Origin: Monosporascus cannonballus
Taxonomy: Eukaryota > Ascomycota > Sordariomycetes > Xylariales
DNA: 64,000 nt
Direction: 5' to 3'
NCBI GenBank assembly: GCA_004154925.1
Contig: QJNS01000002.1
Coordinates: 434,001-498,000 of the forward strand
Below are positions 1 through 14,860 of the stretch, piece after piece; within the stretch, counting starts at the first letter, position 1, and the number at the start of each line of letters is the position of its first letter. Both the position numbers and the translations under genes were made by a program. The notes beneath the pieces were generated by a model, which saw only the letters and a program-made list of their open reading frames with translations, was not told where the DNA came from and ran no database searches.

Positions 1-3000
1 TATTTACCAAATTTCTCGCTTAACAATGATAATACAAATATATATGGTAATAATAATACGATTAATAATTAAATAAAAATAACCGTACATTATAAGTGTA
101 TTACGATATGATTTCGAAAAATTTAAAAAGGATAAAATTAATACTAATATTATTATTTATAATTAATACATTTTACGTTATTTAACAAAAAGGTTAATTA
201 AAAACAAAACGGGATTATAATTAAAAGTTTTCTAATAGTTTTACTTTAGATTCGAAAACTGGAATCTAAGAATTTACATATTATATAATTAATATGGATA
301 ACTAAATACAAAACCGGAATAAAAAAATATTTGTTGGAATTTAAATAAGGTTTTATACGCTCGGAATAAATTCTTAATCTCGTTATAAAACGTTTTATGA
401 AAGTAATTAATTAACTAATATTATAATAATTTAAAGGTAAAATATAAACTATATATATATATGTTAAATTAATAACGAACAAATTTTATTAGAAAAATAT
501 AGCGAATTATATCCGAAAATATATTAAATAATATCCGATACATTAAGGCATAACAAAACTAGGTTGTGTATTATATAAATAATTATAACTTTTATCGCTA
601 TTTAACTAATTTCTTTTAGAAATTCCGTTAAACTCAATTATAGAAATCTTTAAAAGCCTAAATTTAAATAGGTTAAAATACGACGTAATCTTGGTAATCG
701 TTAACCGCTTAATGAAATTAAGATTATTTACTTTTACGGTTACAACTTTAATTATAATTATATGAACTCGATTGTTTTACGATAAAATAAAATATATATT
801 TAATACGCCGTTTAAAATTATTAACGATAAAAATAAGTTATTAACGAATTAAATTTGGGCAGAATTTTACGAAAAATGAAAAATAAAACGGCGAATATGA
901 ATTACTTATTATCCGTAAACCGATAACTACGCGGAACGTTCTTTTTAAGTTTTAAATATTATTTTCGTAATTACATTAATAAATACAAAAATAATTAGAT
1001 AAAGGTATTACAACTTACGGAATTCGTATATAATAATATACGAAACATATTTACCGGCCGTTTTCCGGTCGAAACTATATATACGTAATATTTATAAATG
1101 GTAAAATATTTTTAATAAATATTTAAAAAATAAAAATAAAGAATTAAACCTATTTCGAACAAATGGCGGTTATTTGTTAAATAACGTACGAATATCAGAA
1201 AAAGACAGTAAAAACCTAAAGAAATACTATAATTAGCATTATTCACTTGTAAAATTCAAATTAAAATAATAAATAAATTTATAGATTAAATATTGTAAAT
1301 TTAAAAATGGAACATTTATATTTATTTATATCTGGCTTACGATTAAAAGATAAGGAACCTTTTAAATATGTAAAAAAAATTTTTTACTAAATATTAACGT
1401 ATATGTAATATATTTTTAATATTTGTATTAAAATCGTAATATAACGAAACCCGGGTGACCTTTAAATAAAGTTGCCGGACTTAGTAAAGAAATAAAAAAA
1501 TAAGTAATAAAAAATATATTGCGTTACCGAAATAATTAAAAGCAATGCAAATATATTATTAAATAAAAAAGCTGGACCGTCGAATATAATATCTAAAAAC
1601 CCCGAAAGTATTTCGAATACGCGCTTAAAGTATTATAACGTTATAAAAGAAAATTAAATACGTAAATAGAAAATAAAACGACCAAAAGTTATAAAGTAAT
1701 AATAACCCAATTAGAAATTAAATACCTAATTATTTTCAAAACTTATAAAAACTCATTTTAAGCAAAATTAAAATTTTAATATTAAAGTATTATTTAATTA
1801 CATAATTATTTTAAATTCTTTGGGAAATAATTAATTTCTTTGATATTAATTGGAAATTTAAAGTTAATATAAACAAAATCCAATTTTTATTTCGAAAATA
1901 AAATATCGTATTTAATGATTAAATTTTATTTCAACTAACACTTAAGGAACGTATTAGGGAAATAAATATAGAAATATCGAAAAGTAATCAAAAAATATAT
2001 AACGGCAAAAAAACGGATACGTTTATTAAATTTATTACGCGTAAAATCCGAGAAAGTTTTAAATACGTTTTATTCGTTATAAAACGTAGAGCCTATATAA
2101 CCGGAATATAATTTGATATTAATTAATAATAAGACGCCATTTTTAAAAAGCTTAACGTATTTAGGTTTAGTAATAATTTTTGCCATATAAAACCGTTTTT
2201 TAATTATAATTATTAATAAATATCAAACTTTTATTAAAATATTAAAGACTAGGCAAAAATTATTTATAAATGAAAAGCGGAACAATATAACGGTTTTCGA
2301 AAATTATTTTATTTATATCAATACCTTAAAATTATACCTAATTCAAGATTGATTGCGGAATAATATGAAAATAGTTATGGCATTTATATAAAGAACTTAT
2401 ATTTATAAATTTAGAAATTAACATTAAAACTGGATTTTCGTAATTATAATATATAATCGGAAGACGATTTCCATTATATTAAGCAAACGGTATTTGTTAA
2501 TAATAACCTCATTAGGGGCGAATTCGGCTTTCGAAAGGACGTCAAATTGACGACCGATTGCAATCATATTAAAATGTTTATTTTAAGTATCCATAATCCG
2601 AATTTTTTCAAATTCGTTCATTAACTCCTAATTATCGATACCAAATTAAAGAATTATTTAGGCGGTATATTTAAAAACCATTAAAATTTAAACGGAAATT
2701 AAATAACGATATTAATAATATTAAAAAAAATAATTTATTACGTAAAACATTTTCAATAATAATTAGTGATAAAAGAATTTAAAAAGCTCGGACTTTAAAT
2801 ATAAACTATACAGTAATCGAATAATAATATATTACGTAAATATAATATAACTTACTGCCGCCCGTAATACGATTAATATTTAATTTACAGTCGGCGTTAA
2901 GGAAATAATACTAGAAAAAATCTTAATTTTTATTAATATTGAGGTATTAATTGCTGGAATCCCTGCTGAGAAAAGAATATAACGAATAGAAATAATTCGC

Positions 3001-3545
3001 GATATAAACTTAAAAGGCGCAATAAAAATAAAGAAAAACGAGAGACCGAATAAAACGCCTATATAAAAGGAATAGACATATAAATGCGCAAAACAAAAAA
3101 AAGTAACTAAAATGAAGTTTAAGAACGGATAATAATACAAGATTAGGCGGAATATAATTAATTACATAATATAATATGTATTAAATATTATAATAATTAT
3201 TTATAACATCATATGACGGTAAAATATCGGTAAATATACGTATCAAGATATGCAAAACGCGTTATATAAAATTAATAGTAATGTTATTAAGTACGAAAAA
3301 TTTAAGAAAGTTTTTTATAAGAATATAACCCTTATAAGAATAAAACTAATATCCGACCAGCTATCGATCAGCTACCGACAGAGTTATTAATATAAATCTA
3401 CCATCTAAAAGCTAATGGGAAACGCCAGATAGAAATAACTTAAGTAATTTATTTCTTGAAATCTGCCTTATAATTAGTCGGAGATCACCTTACCCAGCTT
3501 ACACCTATTTATTATCTTATTCCATTTTTCTCGAGCGAAGCCAAA
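1..3545. repeat. RIP-degraded AT-rich block, element type not recognised
   Basis: No open frame of useful length exists. The sequence is AT-rich with frequent CpG, very frequent TpA and few CpA/TpG; bases 481-540, for example, contain three CG and no CA or TG that I can see. This is the pattern expected of a transposon mutated by RIP. The last 200 bases (about 3340-3535) are less degraded and may be an element end. The left part near 340-420 weakly resembles a reverse transcriptase frame, but not enough to name a family. Nothing else is seen here. Confidence 0.6.
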
Positions 3546-6500
3546 AATATAGTAAATTATTATACAATATAATTTATATAATGATTATAAATCCAGTATT
3601 CTCGAACACAATAAGTAATATATAGTTTTTACGATTAGAAAAAATTATATCTCAGTTTTATGAACCATTATTTTTGAGCTTTATTATAATAAATACATTA
3701 TTATAAAACTGTTTCAAATACAATTTTAAATTTCTTAATATAATAAATATTTTAATATCGTTTTAAAGCTTCATAAATTCTTCAATATTTCTATAATAAA
3801 TATTTTTATATAGAATGTATTAAATGATTCTCAATATCTTTTAAGCATATATTATTTATATAATTTTTAGTTTTATATTAACTTAGTTTTATATTTTTTA
3901 ATCTTTTAAAAATATATTTTATAATATACCTTCTATCGTTAGGCTTTGATTTAATAATAAAAACCTTTAATATCTTATAGAAAATTAAATAATTAATTTT
4001 AATTATTGTTTTTTAAACTTTAATTACTTATTTAATACGTTAATTTTAGGGCTTTAAAATTATTTCCTAAATAATATAAAAATCGAAATTTAGTATTCTA
4101 TTACGTATTATATTAATTATTTTAAAACTTTCACAATTATAATACAAAGCGCAAAATTTAGTTATCTGTATACCTTCGAATTGTGTAACATTTTCTTTTA
4201 AAAAATATTTCAATTTTTAAATAAATATACTAACAATAATAAATATTTATTTAATTTACGTGATTACCTTTAGTTCGCTTTCCGTTATTTAAAGTGATAT
4301 AATAAAATATAACTTATATTAATTATTTCGCTGTTTAACTACAATATTGAATATACAATTCGAAACATCGGTTTCTAACTTAAGAAACTATATTAAATTG
4401 AATTTAATTAATATTAATATGTTGAAAATCGTACTTTTTAACGTTATAAGATATATTTACTATTATTAGTACTTATTTCAAATCTCCTTAATAAATTTAA
4501 TAAATGATATAACATTGTCTTAAACCTTCGGATAAACGTTTTATAATAATTAATACATCTAAATTTCTTCTAAATTATAATTCTAATTTGATATTTTGTA
4601 ATTATAATGACCGTTTAAATTTTAATTGGATATATTTCGATATAATAATAATTTCTAAATATTTTTAATATTTATTTATAAATTAATGGTTTTACATCAG
4701 TTTATAATGTAATATTTTATATATATTTTTTATTTCGGAAAAAATAATAGAATTATTAGAACAATATTTAATAAAATGATTAAAATATTATAACGAACCT
4801 GTTATATAACCATCTAGACATATATGTAGTATTCCAAAGGAATGTGGAGTTATATATAATAATAATGCAAAAATAACTTCGTCAGTTTGTTTGCTTAAAA
4901 GATTTACGAATTTTTCTCTCAATTAAAAAACGTCACATTTAATTAAAAGCTTAGATTTATAATTATGTAATACATTGAAATAGGCGTTACCTATAGAAGA
5001 AATTAATTTATTATATATGTTATTGCTCTAAATGAACATAATATAAAATTATATAATTTATATAATTTGATTAAATTATCTGAATCATTTAAATTATTTA
5101 AAAATCTAAGAGCCATTTCGCCGATGTTTTACCGTTACGTATTAACGTTAAGTTTTAAAGACAATATTTAAAAAACGAAAACGCGTTTTTCTATAATAAT
5201 AAATTTTCAAATCAATAGTCATTTTAAATATAAAATAATAATCGATTTTTCTGAGAAAAACCATCTTAACGTTCCTTAATTAACATTATTATAATATATC
5301 TGATTCGAAAAAAAAGAAACTTTTGCTAAAATTAATTACATTCTATAACAATCGTACGAACTTTATCAAAAATTATTTAGTTTTTAAATTACCTTTTATT
5401 CGAATTATATTTATCTTAAAAACTCTCAATTGTTTTTATATTTAGTATTTCAAGTGGTAAAAGTCGTATTTTTTATTAATGTTCGTTTAATAATATATTA
5501 AATATTAGCTTTTTAGCGAAAATTAAAAAAGCGTATGATAAAATATGAAAAGAATAAAATAAACTAAAATATTTTTAAAAATCTATTAACAAACTATTTC
5601 AAAAAAGCGAAAAAGTTATTAACTGATTAAAAGGTTTTCAATTATAATGAGATATTTTAGAAAAAAAGGTTTTATAATATTAAAATAAATAAATAAAATT
5701 AATTAAAAAACTAAACCCAGAAAAGAAATAAATCGTGTTAGGTAGAAACTAAATAAGCGTATTATGCTGTAATAATAAAAGCTATATCGAAAAGTTCAAT
5801 CTTTTTTAATTAAATCAACATAGGGTTAAATTTAAGATTTAAGTTATTATTGCTCGTAGTTATAGCTGTAATAAAAACAGTTAGTTAAATGTTTAAAAGT
5901 AAAACGTTTTAATTAAATTTATTATATTCGTGAAGTATTTACACAGTTTTTACCTATTTTCCTTTAGCAAGGCATTTTTTTGCTGAATTAAATATTCAAC
6001 TTTATTACTTATCATTTTAAAACTTAAAATCCTTTTAATTCGAATTTGTTATTATTTGTTTCTTACAATCAGTTTTATTTTAAAAAAAGTTTTTCAATAT
6101 TACTTTAAATAGAAATATTTAAAATATAACATGTTATTTTACTATTTTATTAAGAACAGTTAATAGTTAACTTTGAAAACAATTTGTTTAATTTTAAATA
6201 AACTGTATTTTTTAAATTTTATTTTGTTAATAACTTTGTGAATTTTAATTTAATTACATACTAAATTCTACGTTTTACTTTTAATGTAATCGCCAAGTTT
6301 TATTGTTTTTATAATATTATATTATTTTCGCTTAAAAATTTGAAATTTAATTTAAAACACATTTATAATAATTCGACCTTTCTTACTAATATTTTTACTT
6401 TTTGTACAGTAATAATATTTTTAAAAGTCGGTTAATAGTTTTCTATATTCCGTCAGTATATTGTTATATGTTGAAATACGGTAATATGTTTATTATTTAA

Positions 6501-9170
6501 CGTACAAAATATTATCCATACTAATATTAAATATTTTATATATGTTACCAATACTTAATAAAATATTCAAACGAAAATTATCATTTATTTATTTATATAA
6601 AAATAATATTTTCCTGAGAATATAAATTTAATGTTAATTTATTTAAACCCCGACTTTAAATTTGAAGAAAAGCAAATCATTTTAATAAAAATAATGTTCT
6701 TAATATTTTATATTTGTTAAACTAAACTTTAATAAAAATGTAAGTTCATTATTTTATCGATAAACGCTTTTAAAAGGTAAAGACTATTCGTATTTACTAA
6801 ATCCATCAATAATTGTCTATGTTTTATTATATTTAATTTTAAAATCGAGATTGTTCCTATAAAAGTAAATTAATAACCAAGATGTACAATATAATGCTTT
6901 ATATATCAATAAAAGTATTTCTAAGTTATATTAAATTATACGGTATGTAATAGGATAAATTTAATCTATTTTTCATATTTTAATTTTTGATTACTTATTT
7001 AAGTATTTTTTCCAAATTTTGAAAATATATAGTTGTTTTTAGTAGTTATTTAAAAATTTGAACAAGTTCTTAATAATTATATAATAAACTTATATAAAAG
7101 TCTTTTGCGAAATATTTTTCTCAATCTTGAGCAATATAATGTTTACTATAATATAATAACTTGTTTTTTAATTATCTTTTTCATAATTGGATTACTTTTT
7201 ATTTCTTTTATATAATAAAAATTATGAAATCGTATTATTATTTCGAAGATTGGTTTTTTAACATTGTATGTAATTATATGATCTCGTTCTTAATGTATTA
7301 TAATGTTCACAAAAATATTTTTAGAGATTTTGAAATTATAATTTCTTTTAATCTTAAGAATTTTTGCTTAAACATTTCTTTTTTACACTATTTATTCAAT
7401 TCAAGTTTTAACCCAAAAAATATTTAAAACTTATATTGTTTAATTATTCTTTGTACTTTTATAAACCGGGTAAGATTTCTATATCTTAAATAAATATGAA
7501 AAGACTTTTTTAAAGAATATTAAAGATTATTAATAGTTTTTTTATTATAAATCGAACATTTTAAGTCTTTTATTTTATAGGGTTTTAAAATAATACGTTA
7601 TTAAAATTTTTTTAATTTCTTTTATCACTTGAAAATAATATATAGGACGTAATTTAAATCGTAAATATTTAAATGCTTCCATTTATTAATATGTAAGAAG
7701 CTAATTACAAATTTAAATATCTTTTTATATCTCTTAAATAAATTACGTACGTTACTAATGAATCCTAAATTTGCGAGATATTCTTAACGTTTATCTGATT
7801 CAGTATAAACCAATTTTTAATTATTTCTAGTTTAAAGATTTAAATCTTATTTGGGCCAAAAGAAAAATATATCTTAAGAAACATAGATTTTAGACGTATT
7901 ATATAATTTTTGCTACATTAACTCGGATATTTATGTTTTTTAAAATTAAAATAATTAGGCGAATGACTTTTTATATATTTTTGAAATTTGTATGGAAATA
8001 AATAAGCTTTTAAAATATATAAATATAAAGAATTTTAACTATTTTGAAAAATGGTTATAATTAATTGTTAAAAATTTATAAAAGTATTAATAAATTGTTT
8101 ATATATATTTCGATATTCATATTATCTATATATTGTTTTAAAAGTAGTTTTATCTCTCTTTGTTTTTAATTTTACCGCTACTCAAATACTGAAATAACTT
8201 TTTCGAAAATTGGATACGATAAATTAGTTTACTTTATTACGGCTCTTTTAAAAATGTTTATTTTAAGAATAATATTATTTAATTATTCGTAGTTCAACAT
8301 ATATTGGTACACGTGATTTGTTTTTATTAAATTTAAATTTTATTAAGTATTATTCTATAATTTTTTAATTTTTTAACACTAATTTATTAACTTTTAAAAA
8401 AGTTAAAATAATGTTCCTTTAATATATATTCGATAATTCTCTAAATAGTATAATAATACTTTGTAATTTTTCTATTTTTACATAATTTTTTAAATTTGCT
8501 ATGTTTAGATAACACTATAATAATTTAGTTCAAAATTTCTATTTCTTTAATTATATGACTGTTTTTTCGATAATTCTCTTCCAGTAATATCTTATCACTT
8601 AAAAAAACGTTCTATCTTTCCTATTAATCAAGGTATTATTAAAACGAAATTAAAATATTCTTAAAACAATATCGTATTTTTAAATATATATTATATTTAA
8701 CGACGAATATTTTTAAAATCGCTAGATTTAATTAAAAACTTTTTAATTTTTCGTAGTATTTCTTCATTTATATATCTAGTTGAATTTCTATTTATTACAG
8801 ATATTTTGTAAAGTTCTCATATATATTTTTAAAAAGTCTAACATTTTTAAAATTAGTAGTAAAATAAATTTAATTTTTATTCTAAAACTAATCATAATTT
8901 TAAACGTTTTCTTTTTTATTAAAAAGAAATCTTAATTTAATTATCTAATTCTTTATCTTATAATAAGTTTTATGTTTATAAGGTTTTTAATATTTTAATT
9001 TTGAATACTTTTAACATTTTTAATTAACGCAACTTATTCGTTAAAACGGGTCTTTATTTTCGAGCCTTTTAAGTTACGTATTTCGTATAATAGTTATTTA
9101 TATACTTATATTACGTCATGTTATCAAATTAATATTTAAAAATATCGAGTTTTTTAAATAACATCTGTTT
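3546..9170 (-). repeat. Very old Ty3/gypsy relic and AT-rich spacer
   Basis: This block is even more AT-rich than its left neighbour and has lost much of its CpG, so it looks older. Between about 4270 and 4520 it can be aligned by eye, on the same strand, to the reverse transcriptase/RNase H junction of element A (26830-27070): both have ATTTCG followed by a GTTTAA- or GTTATTTAA-like stretch, then AATTCGAAA and ATCGGTTT in the same order and spacing. That marks it as a minus-strand member of the same gypsy superfamily. The rest holds no recognisable gene; an 88-codon open frame at 7161-7427 is low-complexity Phe/Tyr/Asn/Ile and is not taken as a gene. Confidence 0.5.
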
Positions 9171-9551
9171 TGTTATTACGACCTGACAGGCTCCGTCCTT
9201 AGGAAACGATCAACGAGGATAACACGGACCACCTCCCGGGTCAAGTAATAGGTACTTAGTAAAGATCTACTAAGTACGAATAATCAGTTTTAAAGAATTG
9301 CTTAATAAATTTTTGCTGAGTATAGTTAAATAAAAATGGCCAATAATACTAGGAACCAATATATATACTTATAATATTTGTATAATTCAAATATTATCAG
9401 CTTATAATATAATATCGTTACCCACAATACCCTTCGTATTACGAAATATAATACGTTATTATATTTAGTATTTAATTTTCTACGATACTCCTATTAATAT
9501 AAACCCGTAAAATTAAGGTTTAATAATTAGTTGAATTATTTCACCATTATA
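9171..9551 (+). repeat. Left LTR of element E
   Basis: It begins TGTTATTACGACC, similar in layout to the sense-strand starts of LTRs B (TGTTATGATC) and A (TGTCATGGCC). Its 3' half (about 9400-9545) is the reverse complement of the conserved part of LTRs A and B: ATCGTTACCC, then TATTACGAAA, CGATACTC, ATAAACCCGTA and AAGGTTTAATA in the same order. It ends just before CGTTACAAATTTTTG, a stretch also found right after the 5' LTR of element A and, in shortened form, B. That stretch is a candidate primer-binding region, although it does not start with TGG. Confidence 0.7.
9252..9277. promoter_or_regulatory. Perfect 10-bp palindrome in the U3 of LTR E
   Basis: GTACTTAGTA and TACTAAGTAC are exact inverted repeats separated by six bases. 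The dyad lies in the upstream (U3) half of the LTR, where retroelement promoters and enhancers sit. LTRs A and B carry tandem repeats in the equivalent position instead. A regulatory role is inferred; only the palindrome itself is seen. Confidence 0.5.
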
Positions 9552-9599
9552 CGTTACAAATTTTTGTTTAATAATACCGTCAGATTTTAAGTAATATCG

Positions 9600-12500
9600 C
9601 AGACGTTACATTTACCAGCAAATAGCCCGAACAACCTCTTAACTAGATTCTTAATTACTCGGGCATTAAAATAAAATCCAAAAAAAGGAAAGTTTTCGCC
9701 TTTTTCGCAAAAGAATTTTTTAGTATTTGGATATTATAAATGAACGCATCATTCAACTTAAAAGAAATAATTATAATCTTATAATATTCCTTTAAGCTAT
9801 CTATAAAAAGGTTAAGGAAAAAAAAACTTTCGAAACCGGAAAACCTTTTCGAATAAGCTAGGTTATTTAATTACATATTATTCAAAAAAACTAGAAAAAC
9901 CCCTTAAATATTTTAAGCCAAAACCTTTTACCGAAAAGTCGATTGAGTAATAACTATTTTTTAACTTAATACGAAATATATTTCGGATATTTTTCTATTA
10001 AATTTATTACGCTTAATATACGAATAAAATTTACATTTGGACGATTTACCGGAAACGCAATTATTTAATTCGAATTTGCTATTAAAAAAATATTATTTTA
10101 TTAATCGAAAAATAAAACTCAAAACTGGTACAAATTTATAATAATTACGAATAATTCGAATAAATAGTAACGAACGGTTTCAGAATAACAAACGAAAAAC
10201 TAAAAATATAAATATAAATCTCATAATTACGATAAAAAGATTTAATATCGAATTACGGTAATACGAAAATTGACTTACTCTAAACTGAATTAAAGATAAA
10301 CAGAATTAATAATTAGGTTTTTCGGAGCCCTAAAGATTTATAAAAAGAATTTTAAATTCGATTAACCTAATTATTTATCGAATTATATCGGTATGGTAGT
10401 TAAGATTAAGGATTGATAATACGTATAACATATTAAGGGCACTAAAAAGAATAGTAATGAACCACGATATACAGCTAATATCAGCGTTTTTCGACATAAC
10501 AACGTTTGTTACAACACAGAATCAGAACTTATAAAACTAAGAGTTATTTAGAAGAAGAAATAGAGCTAAACCAAATGATATAGTTATAACAAAATAGGAC
10601 ATAAGGCAGCATAACACAAAACACCTAAAAAATCGCATTAAAACAACTGGAAACCTATACCTAAGAAATAATTAAAAAAGAAAACGGAGAGAAATCCATG
10701 AACATAATTTAGCCTAAATATATACCACGTCCCTTATAGCGAAAATTCCAACAGGAAATACGAAAAACTAGAAAGGCAATTTAATAAATATTACGAATAT
10801 AATAAAAATCATTATAAACATAATTACGCGAACATGAAAACTAGATAAAAAAATCTGTTTCAGAATCTCTGATCGATACGGCAAAATATATGCTATATAT
10901 TGTCGACGTCGAAATATCCCGATTACGAATAATGGAAATAATATATATACAGACGAATTATCCGCATATATTACAAAAATTTCGATTTTCTAAATCGTAC
11001 CGGAAATAACAAAAACCATAAATAATAATATCGATATTTTCGATACATAACCCCAGAAGATATTTAATAACTGGCCGAAACAAAAAGCTGGCTCTGAAAA
11101 AGTAATATCTGTAAAAAAACTCTTTTTATTATTTTTAAGAATACAATTACTAAACGAAAATGGAATTGATTTATTATTTAATAGAAGAATATTGCCAGAA
11201 AATTATTATAAATCTTTATTTTCAAGTAATATTTATTATAAACCTTTATAAAGAATAAATAACGAAGAAATACGGTAATTTACCGAAATATCTCAAAACG
11301 ATAATTAATACAACGTATAATGAGATATAATCGTAAATATAAAAACATAATTTATGCGATAAAACGCAAAACTATAGCAAAATTAAAATTAATTAAAACA
11401 ATTCGACGGAATAATACGCCGACAATAACGACAAATATAATAACTTAAGGCGCTAAATATAAGGGCATATATAAGGCTCGATAAATTCGAATCGAAATTA
11501 AAAGAAAAAGGTTATTTATAAAGAAATTAAAAGATAACGAAATTTAAAAAAATTAAAAAACCCTTTTCTAAAAAGCTTTAAATATAATGATAAAAACCAG
11601 TAATAGGTTTATTACTTTGGATATACGAATCGGAATACATTAATATATCACAATAATAAACTATAAAGCTCTGAGCGGGAATTATATTGTACTAAATATA
11701 GTCAATAAGTTTAAACTGTTATGGAAATATAAGTTAAAAATTTATATAAAGACAAATACCGCAGCTCAGAAATTCGTTTATAATAACGGGAAAAACATAT
11801 GCGAAATTAATTACTTCGAGATTTTTATCTAAGGATAATACCAAATAATTAATTTTGATATCGTTTTATTTAAGAATTACGATATGATCTTAGAATTACC
11901 ATAAATACGCTAATACGGAATTTTAATTAATAAAAGGATTAAGTAAATAAGGTTTCCCTTCTACCGTATTAACGGATAAAAAAAGAAAATTAAGATCTTA
12001 ATATTCGATCAATTATAATAACAAATACAGGTATAAAAATACGGCAAAAACCTTATCACACAAAGGGATAAGATATAAAAAAGAAAACGGGCATTAAAGA
12101 AAAATACGATATATGGTTATTATTATTAATAAAACCTAAAGCAACTAAATAACGATCTACAATAAGAGCCGAAAAAGTTAAAAATCTAACTAATATACTA
12201 TTACGATGTAGCAGATACGAATAGTTTTTTAAAAAGAAACTTAATACAAAATTACCAGAATTTAAAGAACAAAATTATTAATAAAATACCTTATAATTTT
12301 CGTGATTAAAAAATTAAAAAGTTACGACTTATAGTTAACTACCGATAATTAAATACTATTATTATTAAAAATCAAACATTATTACATGTATTTATAAAAA
12401 TAAAAACCAACTTTACGGAATCAAATAATCTATAATATTCGAATTTCAATATAGATATAATGTAATTAGGATTAAAAAGAGATACAAATAAAAATAACTT

Positions 12501-14860
12501 TCAAAACGAAATACGAATTATTTCAATATTTGATTATATTAATAAGATTTACAAACGCATTAATAATTTTTACCGAATAATTAATTATGTATTACGAAAA
12601 TAGTTCGATATTTTAGACTACTATTATCTTCACCATATTTTATTTTTTTTGGAAACGGAAAAAGCATATATAAAATATATTCATTAAGTTGTATAATTTT
12701 TATTAAAAGGAAAGTTACTTATTAACGCAAAAACAGGTAATTTTATATATACAAAATTAAATATCTTGAATATATTACTATCTCAGGATATATTAAGATA
12801 GACTTTGAAAAGATCGTTACAGGTACAAAATAAAAAACGTTAACGATAATGAAGGAAATATGAGTATTTTTCGGATTCGCCAATTATTATATGAAATATA
12901 GTCGAACTTTTAGTAAAATAATTATATTTTTAACGAACCTTACAAAAAAAGTGTAAATAAGCGGTAAATATAAAAAATCGTTTTGAGATATTAAAAATAT
13001 TATTATTAGTAAGCCAACATAAATTATGTACGATCTAAGCCTTTTCGTTAAATTAAAAATTGATATTTCCGATTATATATTAGGTACAAAAATCGGATAA
13101 CGAGATAATTAAAGCAAATTATATTTTATTATATTTTTTTTCTATAAATTAAAAGGAGCCGAAGTTAATTACGGTATTCCAGATAAAAAACTTATGGCCA
13201 TTATTATGGTATTTCGAAAATTTAGACATTTTTTTAAAAAAAATTGCATTAGGTTAAGGTTTAAATAGATTGTTAAAATTTGACCTAATTTATTACGACT
13301 AGAGAATTTACTAGACGATAATTTCGTTATGCAAAGAAATTGGCAAACTTCGATTTCGTTATTATCTATAAAACACACTGAGAAAATAGTAAAAAAATAC
13401 CTTAAATAAGCGACTAAATCTTAAGAAAAAATTGGTTAAAATTAGTTATATAATTTTCGATATTATTATAAAAGGATATTTACTCTTATAACAGATTGCG
13501 ATAATTCGGGTAGTACCTTTCCATATGTACCAAGAAATCCAGCAATATAATAACGGTTTCTTAAAAAACTAAAAAACGGATAAGATATAAATTCTAGGAA
13601 AATACGACAAAGGTTTAGTACGAAATATATACGAATATTAGCTATATAAATATCCAGGGATTTATAAAACTCTGAAACGGCATTAACGTACATATTCTTT
13701 TTTTAAAATAAAATTAACAGTATAAAAACTTATACAGCAATACGATATTTGCGCTAGAACGAAAACATGACGATATGAATTATACGAAAAATTACAGCAA
13801 TTATAAATCGTAAAACGATGACGGTATTCGATTATATTCAACATTATTATTAATTTTCTTTTATCAAAAACTTTTATTAGAGCAATATATTACGATAATA
13901 TTTTCGTAATTGTCGATCGATTTACGAAGTTGTCTTATTTTTTTACCATATTACGACAATATAAATGCCGAATAAAGAATATATATGTTCTTAAAATATA
14001 TTTCTAATATATTCAGATTATAAATAAAGATTATGTTAAATAAACCATAAATACTTATATTTAAATTTTGACAAAGCCTTATATTATAGATCGGCTAAAA
14101 GCAAAAATTATTTAACATATTACAACCTTAAATAAATAAGTAAATAAAACGAATTAGTTAAATTTTAAAACTTTATTTACGACATTATATTAATTACGAA
14201 TAAAATAAACGGGTTACAGTTTATTTATTACTTAATTAATTTATAATATCAGTTATTACAAAAATATGAAAAAGATATGTATGAATATAAATCTTAGTTT
14301 TATTTCAAAAGTATATAAAAAAATATAATATAACGCTATAATTAATATCAAAATATTTTTTACGTTAAAATAATGATAGCAAATATATTAAAAAATTAAA
14401 GTAAATGTAAATTTTATATACAATTAAATAAGAAAATATTATAATTAAAAAATATTAAAAAACTCAATTTTCGAAAAAGAAAAAATGCTTTTTTTATGGA
14501 AAATATTTAAATAAAACGAATTAATACAAATTGCGATTTTAAATATCTCAATCTATATAAAATTGCTACAAATATCTTAAAAACAATTATTAACTGCAAT
14601 TTGCATTAAAAAATAAATTCTATTTCATTTTTGAAGCTTTTTTACTAGAATTAGTAATAAATATAATTAAATTATATACGGCAAAAAATAATGTGAAAAT
14701 AGAAAACGAATAAATATATAAGGTGGAGAAAATCCTCAATATGCGAAAACAAAACGGACTTACCCAGTACCTAATTAAGCAAAAAAAACATCCGGATTCC
14801 AAAAATACCTGGAAACCCGCCAAAAATCTTATTAATGCCCGGCGCCTATTAAAAAACTTT
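9600..14860 (+). pseudogene. Decayed gag-pol of element E
   Basis: Recognisable pieces, in order: a knuckle-like Tyr/His-rich stretch at about 10786-10835 (KYYEYNKNHYKHNYAN), in which Tyr codons TAT/TAC probably replace Cys TGT/TGC; a retropepsin tail near 11855-11960 (DIVLFKNYDMILELP); reverse transcriptase near 12310-12660 (KLRLIVNYR, where the usual Asp is Asn); RNase H near 13140-13380 (GAEVNYGIPDKKLMAIIM); integrase core at about 13897-13944 (NIFVIVDRFTKLSYF); chromodomain at 14765-14854 (HPDSKNTWKPAKNL). Several stops interrupt each domain. Chromodomains in this group of elements are known to direct integration to heterochromatin. The Asp-to-Asn and Cys-to-Tyr changes are all G-to-A transitions, as RIP would produce. 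Confidence 0.75.

Noticed and set aside
340..480. Possible Ty1/copia reverse transcriptase (LY-x-x-x-K-like, then YV)
   Set aside because: The match requires several non-transition changes and a frameshift; too weak to name.
2880..3140. 86-codon minus-strand hydrophobic open frame that looks like membrane helices
   Set aside because: Phe/Ile/Tyr-rich output is what AT-rich decayed DNA gives; there is no start context, no homologous neighbour and no conservation that I can see.
7161..7427. 88-codon open frame
   Set aside because: Low-complexity Phe/Tyr/Asn/Ile translation typical of AT-rich non-coding DNA; no domain.
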